The notes under the pieces: generated by a model
Seen by the model: only the letters and a program-made list of their open reading frames with translations
What the model was told of the DNA's origin: nothing
Databases searched by the model: none
Assembly: GCF_003601975.1 (NCBI RefSeq)
Contig: NZ_QZWZ01000008.1
Coordinates: forward strand, 1-64,000
Length of the DNA stretch: 64,000 nt
Source of the DNA: Mesorhizobium waimense
GTDB lineage: Bacteria; Pseudomonadota; Alphaproteobacteria; Rhizobiales; Rhizobiaceae
Direction: 5' to 3'
Translations under genes and position numbers: made by a program
Shown here: positions 29,304 through 36,479 of the stretch, piece by piece
Numbering within the stretch: the stretch's first letter is position 1
Layout: each line of letters starts with the position of its first letter

Positions 29304-30039
29304 AGAGCGTGTGTCCGTTGACAAAGGATGAGGCTGGGCCGGCCAGAAACACCGCCGCGCCGACCAGTTCCTGGACATCACCCCAGCGCCCGGCCGGCGT
29401 GCGGTTGGTGAGCCAGGCCGAAAATTCGGGATTGTCGACCAGCGCCTGGTTGAGCGGCGTCTTGAAATAACCCGGTGCGATGGCGTTGACCTGCAGCCCG
29501 TGCTTGGCCCAGTCCGCGCACATGCCGCGCGTCAAATTGCGCACCGCCCCCTTCGTTGCCGTGTAGGGCGCGATGTTCGTGCGTGCCAGTTCGCTTTGCA
29601 CCGAGGCGATGTTGATGATCTTGCCGCGCTTGCGCGGGATCATGTGCCGCGCCACCGCCTGGCCGACGAAGAACACACTGGAAATGTTGGTGCGCAGCAA
29701 TTCGTCCCATTTGTCGGCGGGAAAGTCCTCAAGCGGCGTGCGGAACTGCATGCCGGCATTGTTTATGAGAATGTCGATCGCACCGACTGTCGCCTCGATC
29801 TCCTCGACGCCTCTGGCGACCGCGGCATGATCGGTGACGTCGAAGACCGCGCCGCGAGCCTTGTGCCCCTTGGCCGTCAGCGCATCGACTGCGGCGGCGA
29901 CCTTTTCGGCGCTGCGGCCGTTGAGCACGATCTCGGCGCCGTGCTGCGCCAGCCCTTCCGCCAGCGCCAGCCCGATGCCTTGCCCCGAGCCGGTAACCAA
30001 CGCCCGCATCCCGGACAAATCGAACAAAGAACCGCTCAC
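29272..30039 (-). CDS. idnO: SDR oxidoreductase, gluconate 5-dehydrogenase-like
   Basis: A 255-residue short-chain dehydrogenase matching gluconate 5-dehydrogenase/5-ketogluconate reductase. It shows the GSGQGIGLALAEGL cofactor motif, NNAGMQFRTPLEDF, a catalytic Ser-Tyr-Lys set with YTATKGAVRNLTRGM, and NAIAPGYFKTPLN. It reduces 5-keto-D-gluconate to D-gluconate. The start is a GTG at 30039 placed after CAGGAGGAGCAG; upstream residues to 30093 are not family-like. It is first in the leftward operon from the divergent promoter at about 30.1 kb. Confidence 0.88.
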   Translation of the reverse strand: MSGSLFDLSGMRALVTGSGQGIGLALAEGLAQHGAEIVLNGRSAEKVAAAVDALTAKGHKARGAVFDVTDHAAVARGVEEIEATVGAIDILINNAGMQFRTPLEDFPADKWDELLRTNISSVFFVGQAVARHMIPRKRGKIINIASVQSELARTNIAPYTATKGAVRNLTRGMCADWAKHGLQVNAIAPGYFKTPLNQALVDNPEFSAWLTNRTPAGRWGDVQELVGAAVFLAGPASSFVNGHTLYVDGGITTCL

Positions 30040-30105
30040 CTGCTCCTCCTGAGGAAATGTGCTTGGAAGCGGATACGATTTCCACCGCGCCACCGCCAGT
30101 ATCTA

Positions 30106-30137
30106 TTGACATGAATGTTATCGATAACATAGTCAAT
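30106..30137. promoter_or_regulatory. Divergent promoter with LacI operator
   Basis: The palindrome ATGTTATCGATAACAT at 30115-30130 is identical to that at 27801. Rightward, TTGACA (30106-30111) with CATAGT (30128-30133) gives a 16-base spacer. Leftward, TTGACT lies at 30137-30132 on the minus strand with the palindrome as its spacer. One bound repressor would block both the idnO and the hydroxyacid dehydrogenase operons. Confidence 0.8.
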
Positions 30138-30170
30138 GGAAAAATTGCAGCTGCAGGAGGAGACGACGCC

Positions 30171-31106
30171 GTGACCGACATCTTGATGACCGGCCCCTAT
30201 CCGGACTGGGACATGGCGGACCTGGAGGCGAGATATCACGTCCACAAGCTGTGGCAGGCCGAGGATAAGGACGCGCTGCTCGCAAGCCACGCCGGCGCAA
30301 TCCGCGCCATCGCGACACGCGGCGAGCTTGGCGCCAGTGCGGCGCTAATGGCAAAGCTGCCGAAGCTGGAGATCGTCTCCTGCTACGGCGTCGGCACCGA
30401 TGCCATCGACCTTGCCTATGCCAGGGGAAACAGCATCCGCGTCACCAATACGCCCGACGTGCTGACCGAGGACGTAGCCGATATCGGCATCGGGTTGCTG
30501 CTCTCAGTGGCCCGCAAGATCCCGCAGGCCGACGCCTATGTGCGCAACGGCAACTGGCGCAAGGGCAACATGCCGCTGGTCACCCGCGTCTGCGGAAAAA
30601 TGCTTGGCATTGTCGGCATGGGCCGTGTCGGCGCGGCGGTGGCCAGGCGCGCGGCTGCCTTCGATTGCACCATCGCCTATTTCGACCGGCATAAGCGCGA
30701 CGACCTGCCCTACGCTTTCGTCGGCGATCTGGTCGAGCTGGCGCGACAGAGCGAATTCTTGATCGTGACGCTCGCCGGCGGCGACAGCACCAGGCACATC
30801 ATCGATGCCACCGTTCTGGCAGCACTCGGAGCGGACGGCATCCTGATCAACATTTCGCGCGGCAGCACGGTCGACGAGACCGCTTTGCTCGCCGCCCTGG
30901 AAACCGGCGCTATCAAGGGCGCCGGGCTCGACGTGTTCTGGAACGAGCCTGGCATCGACGAGCGCTTCCTCAAGCTTTCCAATGTTGTGCTACAACCGCA
31001 CCACGCCAGCGGCACTGTCGAGACCCGCAAGGCCATGGGCCAGCTCGTGCGCGACAACCTTGCCGCCCATTTCAGCGGCCAGTCCTTGCTGACGCCCGTG
31101 GTTTGA
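30171..31106 (+). CDS. D-isomer-specific 2-hydroxyacid dehydrogenase
   Basis: A 311-residue NAD(P)-dependent enzyme of the glyoxylate/hydroxypyruvate/2-ketoacid reductase family. The cofactor motif is GIVGMGRVGAAVARRA, the catalytic Arg is in INISRGSTVDE, the Glu in FWNEPGID and the His in QPHHASGT. The start is GTG at 30171 after CAGGAGG. It is co-transcribed with the idnD-like gene 15 bases downstream, and relatives such as GhrB reduce 2-ketogluconate and 2-keto-L-gulonate, the latter to L-idonate. That makes a 2-ketoaldonate reductase role plausible but unproven. Confidence 0.87.
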   Translation: MTDILMTGPYPDWDMADLEARYHVHKLWQAEDKDALLASHAGAIRAIATRGELGASAALMAKLPKLEIVSCYGVGTDAIDLAYARGNSIRVTNTPDVLTEDVADIGIGLLLSVARKIPQADAYVRNGNWRKGNMPLVTRVCGKMLGIVGMGRVGAAVARRAAAFDCTIAYFDRHKRDDLPYAFVGDLVELARQSEFLIVTLAGGDSTRHIIDATVLAALGADGILINISRGSTVDETALLAALETGAIKGAGLDVFWNEPGIDERFLKLSNVVLQPHHASGTVETRKAMGQLVRDNLAAHFSGQSLLTPVV

Positions 31107-31121
31107 GAAAGGATCGCGGCC

Positions 31122-32156
31122 ATGAAGTCGATCATCATCCACGCGGCGAAGGATTTGCGGATCGAAGAGACCGATCCGGGCGTGCTTGGCGCCGGGCAGG
31201 TCGAGATCGCCATCGAGGCCGGCGGCATATGCGGCTCGGACCTGCACTACTACAACCATGGCGGCTTCGGCGCGATCCGCCTTCGCGAGCCGATGATACT
31301 TGGCCACGAGGTCGCCGGCACGGTGAAGGCTCTTGGCGATGGCGTCTCGAGCCTTGCCGTTGGCGACCGCGTCGCGATCTCGCCGAGCCGGCCCTGCAAT
31401 GCCTGCCGCTACTGCCTGCAGGGAATGCAGAACCAATGCCTCAACATGCGCTTCTACGGCAGCGCCATGCCGATGCCGCACATCCAGGGCGCCTTCCGCC
31501 AGCGCCTCGTTGCCGAGGCGTGGCAATGCCACAGAATCGCCGACCACGTTTCCATCAACGAGGCCGCTTTTGCCGAGCCGTTCGCGGTCACGCTGCACGC
31601 GGTGAACCGCGCCGGCTCGCTGCTCGGCAAGCGGGTCCTGGTCACCGGCTGCGGGCCGATCGGCGCACTGTGCATCCTCGCCGCGCGCGCTCATGGCGCG
31701 CGCGAGATCGTCGCCACCGATGTCATGGACGGCGTGCTGGCGAAGGCTGAGGAGATCGGCGCCGACCGCACCATCAATGTCGCCACCGACGGCGACAAGC
31801 TCGCCGCCTACAATGCCGACAAGGGTAGTTTCGACGTGATGTTCGAGGCCTCCGGCAACGAGCGCGCGGTACGGGCCGGGCTCGATGTCCTGAAGCCGCG
31901 CGGCGTGCTCATGCAGCTCGGCCTTGGCGGCGACGTGTCCCTGCCGCAGAACCTCATCGTCGCCAAGGAGATCGAGATGCGCGGCAGCTTCCGCTTCCAT
32001 GACGAGTTCGCCCTTGCCGTCGACCTGATCAATCGCCGCCGCGTGGACGTTAAGCCGCTGCTGACCGGCATCTACCCCATGGACGAGGCGGTCGCTGCCT
32101 TCGAAATAGCTGGCGACCGCAACAAGTCGATGAAAGTGCAGATCGCATTCGGCTAG
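31122..32156 (+). CDS. idnD: L-idonate 5-dehydrogenase (zinc alcohol dehydrogenase family)
   Basis: A 344-residue medium-chain dehydrogenase. Catalytic zinc ligands are in GGICGSDLHYY and GHEVAGTV, structural zinc cysteines are in CNACRYCLQGMQNQC, and the NAD(P) motif is VTGCGPIGALC. The SDLHYYNHGGFG and MRFYGSAMPMPHIQGAF stretches are typical of L-idonate 5-dehydrogenase, which converts L-idonate to 5-keto-D-gluconate. The neighbouring idnO-like reductase and gluconokinase complete the route. Confidence 0.92.
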   Translation: MKSIIIHAAKDLRIEETDPGVLGAGQVEIAIEAGGICGSDLHYYNHGGFGAIRLREPMILGHEVAGTVKALGDGVSSLAVGDRVAISPSRPCNACRYCLQGMQNQCLNMRFYGSAMPMPHIQGAFRQRLVAEAWQCHRIADHVSINEAAFAEPFAVTLHAVNRAGSLLGKRVLVTGCGPIGALCILAARAHGAREIVATDVMDGVLAKAEEIGADRTINVATDGDKLAAYNADKGSFDVMFEASGNERAVRAGLDVLKPRGVLMQLGLGGDVSLPQNLIVAKEIEMRGSFRFHDEFALAVDLINRRRVDVKPLLTGIYPMDEAVAAFEIAGDRNKSMKVQIAFG

Positions 32157-32196
32157 AGCATGGGCTCATTGCTCGACGGCAAGCGTCTTGAGAAGC

Positions 32197-32415
32197 TCAC
32201 CAGGTGGGATCCCGGCCTTCGAGATCATCGTCGGGGACGACCTGCGGCTGGCGACGGAGACCGGCGTAGGGGGCTACGTAGGTCATGTTGAGTGCATCGC
32301 CCACCAAGCCGAACATGGCGGCAAGCGATGCGCCGATTTCGAGCCTCGGAAAGCTTGGCCGTGGCAGGTTAAGGCGGCGGACGGTGATCGGGGTGGTGGT
32401 GGAGATGTCGGTCAT
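32197..32415 (-). CDS. Hypothetical small protein
   Basis: A 72-residue protein I do not recognise. It starts MTDISTTTPITVRRLNLP, has a hydrophobic stretch EIGASLAAMFGLVGDALNM at about 28-46, and ends in a charged tail. An AGGAGGACACC ribosome site supports the ATG at 32415. It is divergent from the winged-helix regulator, sharing a 142-base region that contains three CCTGAA repeats, so it is a likely target of that regulator. Confidence 0.65.
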   Translation of the reverse strand: MTDISTTTPITVRRLNLPRPSFPRLEIGASLAAMFGLVGDALNMTYVAPYAGLRRQPQVVPDDDLEGRDPTW

Positions 32416-32473
32416 GGTGTCCTCCTGTGACGGTGAGAATGACACCGCTTCCCACTCAGGTCCTTGGCTCGGA

Positions 32474-32512
32474 CCTGAATAGTCCTGAACAACCCTGAAG
32501 TTCGCCTTCAGG
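32474..32512. promoter_or_regulatory. CCTGAA direct-repeat array in the divergent region
   Basis: CCTGAA occurs at 32474-32479, 32484-32489 and 32494-32499, an exact 10-bp period, followed by the inverted copy TTCAGG at 32507-32512. Sites on the same face of the helix suit OmpR/PhoB-type winged-helix proteins, which bind tandem repeats, and the adjacent gene encodes one. Confidence 0.65.
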
Positions 32513-32557
32513 ACCGTCCTGGGTTATCCTAACCCCCGAGGGACGGGTTCTTGCCAA

Positions 32558-34045
32558 ATGGACTTGGAGTTTGGGAACTATCGCCTGAAACGCGCCGAAC
32601 GGCTGCTGCTTGGGCCCAAGGGGCCGATGGTGCTTTCGGCGCGATCCTTCGACATCCTCGCCATGTTGCTGGAGAGGCCGGACGAGGTTATCGGCAAGAC
32701 CGAACTCTTCGATGCGGTCTGGCCCGGCCTGGTGGTGGAGGAGAACACGCTGCAGGTCCACATCTCTGCGCTGCGAAAACTGCTGCCCGCCGAGATGATC
32801 GTAACCGTGCATGGTCGCGGCTATAAATATGCCGGCCCCCAGCCCTTCGGGGCTACAGCGGAAACTCCGGTGCTGCCCAGACCCTCCATCGCCGTTCTTC
32901 CCTTCGACAACATGAGCCGCGACCCGGAGCAGGACTATTTCAGCGACGGGATTACCGAAGACATCATCGCCGAGCTCAGCAAGTTCAGGGAGTTCCTGGT
33001 CATTGCGCGGAACTCCTCCTTCCAGTTCCGGGGCAAGGCGAATGACGTGGCCGAGGTGGCGAAGAAGCTTGGCGTCCAGTATGTCGTCGAAGGCAGTGTG
33101 CGGAAGATCGGCAACCGGGTCCGGGTCACCGTGCAGCTGATCGACGCGTCCTCAACGGCTCATATCTGGGGCGAGCACTACGACCGCGAACTCGACGACA
33201 TTTTCGCCATCCAGGACGAAATCACCCAGATGATTGCAGCCCGCCTGGCTCGGCAGGCCAGAACCGCGATTGCATCACGTGCCAGGGCCCGACCGACCGA
33301 CAATATGTCGGCCTATGAGTTTTACCTGCGGGCGCTGCAACTGGCAGCAGTCTATGAAACGGTGCTCGAGGCGGAACCGTTTCTGCGCCAGGCGGTAAAG
33401 CTCGATCCGCGGTTTGCTGCTGCCCACGCCATGCTCAGCTTTGTGGAGTCCATGAAGTTTTACTGGGACTACAACAATCCCGGTCATTTGCATTCCGGAC
33501 TGGAGATCGCAAGAACCGCATTTGGCCTCGACCCCGACGAGGCCTATGGGCATCTCGCCACCGGCTTCGCTCACTTGTACTTGCGCCAATTCAGGCAAGC
33601 TGAAATCAGTCTTGACCGGGCGGTTGCGCTCAATCCGAACGATCCGTTCATTCTTAGTATCCGTGCGATTCACCTGAACTACACGGACAGGCCGGCCGAG
33701 GCGCTTGTTGAAATAAACGAAGCCCAGCGCCGCGACCCATACGCTGTGGGATGGTATGAAGACTTTCGCGGCATCATACTGACCACGACTGGACGATATC
33801 GCGAGGCAATGGCCTGCTACGCGAAAATGGCAACTGTACCACCGTGGTCGCTCGTTCGTCTTATCGTCTGCCATTCCGAACTCGGCGAAATCAAGCAAGC
33901 GCAAGACGTCCTGGCAAGAGTCAAGGCACATTATCCCGGACTAGGCCTTGACGAGATCGTTGATACGGAAGTGGACTACTATGAGGACCCCGCCGTATGC
34001 AGCCGTTATCGCGCGATCCTGCAGCGCGTTGACAAGGAAGAATAA
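32558..34045 (+). CDS. Winged-helix regulator with TolB-like and TPR domains
   Basis: A 495-residue protein of three parts. Residues 1-90 are an OmpR/CadC-type winged helix (LSARSFDILAMLLERPDEV, then LQVHISALRKLLP and VHGRGYKY). Residues 105-235 are the TolB-like domain found in adenylate-cyclase-associated and CadC-like proteins (RPSIAVLPFDNMSRDPEQDYFSDG in two blocks, VEGSVRKIGNRVRVTVQL). The remainder contains TPR-like helices with FRQAEISLDRAVALNPNDPF. There is no phospho-receiver and no transmembrane segment, so it is probably cytoplasmic. Input signal unknown. Confidence 0.85.
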   Translation: MDLEFGNYRLKRAERLLLGPKGPMVLSARSFDILAMLLERPDEVIGKTELFDAVWPGLVVEENTLQVHISALRKLLPAEMIVTVHGRGYKYAGPQPFGATAETPVLPRPSIAVLPFDNMSRDPEQDYFSDGITEDIIAELSKFREFLVIARNSSFQFRGKANDVAEVAKKLGVQYVVEGSVRKIGNRVRVTVQLIDASSTAHIWGEHYDRELDDIFAIQDEITQMIAARLARQARTAIASRARARPTDNMSAYEFYLRALQLAAVYETVLEAEPFLRQAVKLDPRFAAAHAMLSFVESMKFYWDYNNPGHLHSGLEIARTAFGLDPDEAYGHLATGFAHLYLRQFRQAEISLDRAVALNPNDPFILSIRAIHLNYTDRPAEALVEINEAQRRDPYAVGWYEDFRGIILTTTGRYREAMACYAKMATVPPWSLVRLIVCHSELGEIKQAQDVLARVKAHYPGLGLDEIVDTEVDYYEDPAVCSRYRAILQRVDKEE

Positions 34046-34135
34046 GCTTCACCACGGCCGCAGCCCGCGATGACCGGTAGGCACATGTCGGCCCGACGGC
34101 CAGAAGTCCGAGCATAACGCAGCGACGCCCGCCCA

Positions 34136-34176
34136 TGCCCCATCGCGTCATTTCGCTGCGCGGCGAAATCGGGGCA
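34136..34176. terminator. Bidirectional hairpin between convergent genes
   Basis: TGCCCC (34136-34141) pairs with GGGGCA (34171-34176), and inner arms ATTTCGC (34150-34156) and GCGAAAT (34163-34169) are perfect. It lies between the regulator gene and the convergent lacI-type gene. Confidence 0.45.
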
Positions 34177-34220
34177 TAGCGGACCCTGGCGAGCCGTTCG
34201 CCCGACAGATTTATGGGTAC

Positions 34221-35261
34221 TCAGGTGCTCTCACGCTCGACGATGCGGTAGCTGGTCAGGACGATTTCCTGTCCGCGCTGCTTCTCGCCGCCGCGGATAA
34301 GCTGGATGAGCCGGCGCGCCGCCTCCTGGCCGATCCCGTAGCAATCGACATTAACGGTGGTGATGCCGGGATGGCAGAAGGCGGCAACCTCATAGTCGCC
34401 GAAGCCGGCAATGGCGATGTCCTGCGGCACCCGCATGCCGCGGCGCTTGCATTCCATCAGCGCGCCGAAGGCCGAAAGATCGGACACGCACAGCACCGCC
34501 TCGGTGTCTGGCCAGCGCTCGAGCATGGAGACGACGGCCTGGCCGCCCTGCTCGATGGAGATGGGCGGCACGCCGAAGGAAACCAGCCGGCCCGGCGGCA
34601 GGCCGAGCTCTTCGATGGCCCTGACGAAGCCCTCGCGCCGCTGGCTGCCGCGCGTATCGCGCGAGGTCGTGCCGCCAATATAGCCGAACTTGCGGTAGCC
34701 CTTCCTGGCCAGCGTCTTGACCAGCAGCCCCATCGCTTCCTCGTTGGAGAAGCCGACCACCTGGTCGATGGGCCTGGCCGGCAGCTCCCAGGTTTCGACC
34801 ACCGGGATGCCGGCGCTCTCCAGCAGCCGGCGGGCGCGGTCGGTGTGGGCGCCGCCGGTCAGGATGATGCCTTCCGGCCGCCGCCGCAGCATCGCCTCGA
34901 TCAGCCTCTCTTCCTTCTCGACCGTGTAGTCGGTGTAACCGAGCAGCAGCTGCAGTCCGGTGCTTTCCAGCTCGTCCGTAATGCCGCGCGCCGTGTCGGC
35001 GAAGTTCGAATTGTTGATCGAGGGAACAATCGCCGCGACAAATCCGGTCTTGCGCGACGACAGGCTGCCGGCCGACTGGTCGAGCACGTAGCCGAGCTCG
35101 TTGACGGCGGCCATGATCTTTTCGCGTGTCGCCTTGGAGACCCGGCTGCCTTCCTTCAGCGCCCGCGAGACGGTCATCGCCGACACACCGGCCCGCTCGG
35201 CTACATCGGCCATCGTCGGCGCTTGGTTCTCCCCCGGTCTCGGCGATGCTGCCCTGCCCAT
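34221..35261 (-). CDS. LacI-family transcriptional repressor (GntR-like)
   Basis: A 346-residue regulator. The helix-turn-helix is at about 17-40 (TMADVAERAGVSAMTVSRALK), the linker hinge follows, and a periplasmic-binding-like sensor domain has FVAAIVPSINNSNFAD, GIILTGGAHTD and IAIAGFGDYEVAAFCHPGITTVNVD in consecutive blocks. The ATG at 35261 follows GGGAGGG; the open frame continues to 35417 but looks noncoding. The three matching palindromes at 27801, 30115 and 35386 make it the probable controller of the idonate/gluconate block and of itself. Confidence 0.92.
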   Translation of the reverse strand: MGRAASPRPGENQAPTMADVAERAGVSAMTVSRALKEGSRVSKATREKIMAAVNELGYVLDQSAGSLSSRKTGFVAAIVPSINNSNFADTARGITDELESTGLQLLLGYTDYTVEKEERLIEAMLRRRPEGIILTGGAHTDRARRLLESAGIPVVETWELPARPIDQVVGFSNEEAMGLLVKTLARKGYRKFGYIGGTTSRDTRGSQRREGFVRAIEELGLPPGRLVSFGVPPISIEQGGQAVVSMLERWPDTEAVLCVSDLSAFGALMECKRRGMRVPQDIAIAGFGDYEVAAFCHPGITTVNVDCYGIGQEAARRLIQLIRGGEKQRGQEIVLTSYRIVEREST

Positions 35262-35385
35262 CAGCCCTCCCCGCGAGCCGCCGGCATAGATCTGGCCCAA
35301 GCAGAGGCGGCGCCATTGGACGACAGCTGCATCGGGCGTCCGGCGTCGTTCATGAATCCCCCTTGGAAATCGGATTGTGTTAGGT

Positions 35386-35401
35386 ATGTTATCGATATCA
35401 C
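35386..35401. promoter_or_regulatory. LacI operator (14/16 match) at the lacI/gluconolactonase divergent region
   Basis: ATGTTATCGATATCAC matches the two perfect copies of ATGTTATCGATAACAT at 14 of 16 positions, including the core TATCGATA. It lies about 125 bases upstream of the repressor start and about 95 bases upstream of the gluconolactonase start, as expected for autoregulation. Confidence 0.75.
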
Positions 35402-35494
35402 ATCGATCTGACAACAACCACGCCGCGAAGTTCGATCCCGATTAGCAAAGCGCGCGGCGCTGGGAAAGTGAAACGCGGCAGAGAGGCAATCGGA

Positions 35495-36421
35495 ATGTTC
35501 GGAGAAATCGAGGGTACGGGATTCGAGGTGCTGGATCCGCGTTTCGCCAGCTGCTTCGTCGGCCATGCACGGGTCGAGCGGCTGTGGACGGGCGGACGCT
35601 GGCACGAAGGGCCGGCATGGTTCGCGCCGGGCCGCTATCTGCTCTGGTCCGACATCCCCAACAACCGCATGATGCGCTGGGACGAAACCTCCGGCGCCGT
35701 CTCGGTGTTTCGCCAGCCCGCCAACAACTCGAACGGCAACACGGTCGACCGGCAAGGGCGCCTTGTCACCTGCGAGCACCTGACGCGGCGGGTGACGCGC
35801 ACCGAGTTCGACGGTTCGGTGACGATTGTCGCCGACCGCTTCGAGGGCAAGCGTTTTAATTCGCCCAACGACGTCGTGGTGTCTTCCGACGGCGCAATTT
35901 GGTTCACCGATCCCTCCTACGGCATCATGCACGACTATGAGGGTGAGTATGGTGAGCAGGAGATCGGCGGCTGCCACGTCTACCGGGCCGACCCGGCGAG
36001 CGGCGAGGTGGCGCGTGTCGCGGATGATTTCGCCAAGCCGAACGGCCTCGCTTTTGCACCCAACGAAACACTTCTCTACGTCGCCGACACCGGCGCCTCG
36101 CATCTGGCGGACGGGCCGCGCCACATCCGCCGCTTCAAGGTCGGCAATGACGGCAGGCTGAGCGGCGGCGAGGTTTTCGCCGAGTGCACGAACGGATTGT
36201 TCGATGGATTCCGCGTCGACATCAAGGGGCGGCTGTGGTGCAGCGCGGGCGACGGCGTCCATTGTTACGACCCGGACGGCACGCTGATCGGCAAGGTCCA
36301 CATCCCGGAGGGCGTCTCCAACCTGACCTTTGGCGGCGCTCGCCGGAACCAGCTTTTCATCACCGCAACGACGTCCCTCTACGCGGTCTACGTCACCGCA
36401 AACGGTTCAACGTTGGGATAA
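35495..36421 (+). CDS. SMP-30/gluconolactonase family protein
   Basis: A 308-residue six-bladed beta-propeller lactonase. Metal-site and family motifs include HEGPAWFAPGRYLLWSDIPNN in two blocks, NSNGNTVDRQGRLVTCEH, FNSPNDVVVSSDGAIWFTDP and KPNGLAFAPNETLLYVAD. It would hydrolyse glucono- or other aldono-lactones to the acid, feeding gluconokinase. The ATG at 35495 follows GAGAGG; a GTG at 35468 is an alternative. It is divergent from the LacI repressor with an operator between them. Confidence 0.9.
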   Translation: MFGEIEGTGFEVLDPRFASCFVGHARVERLWTGGRWHEGPAWFAPGRYLLWSDIPNNRMMRWDETSGAVSVFRQPANNSNGNTVDRQGRLVTCEHLTRRVTRTEFDGSVTIVADRFEGKRFNSPNDVVVSSDGAIWFTDPSYGIMHDYEGEYGEQEIGGCHVYRADPASGEVARVADDFAKPNGLAFAPNETLLYVADTGASHLADGPRHIRRFKVGNDGRLSGGEVFAECTNGLFDGFRVDIKGRLWCSAGDGVHCYDPDGTLIGKVHIPEGVSNLTFGGARRNQLFITATTSLYAVYVTANGSTLG

Positions 36422-36423
36422 AC

Positions 36424-36457
36424 AAAAAGAGGGAGCACGCGCAGTGCTCCCTCTTCT
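36424..36457. terminator. Bidirectional Rho-independent terminator
   Basis: Perfect 11-bp arms AGAGGGAGCAC (36428-36438) and GTGCTCCCTCT (36444-36454) with a 5-base loop, an A-run on the left and T-rich end on the right. It serves the gluconolactonase gene and the convergent typA gene. Confidence 0.9.
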
Positions 36458-36479
36458 GAAAATGCTTCTACGAAAAGAC

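Noticed and set aside
32474-32512. Short CRISPR or iteron origin
   Set aside because: Only three 6-bp repeats with no AT-rich region or replication gene; an operator array next to a winged-helix regulator is the simpler reading.
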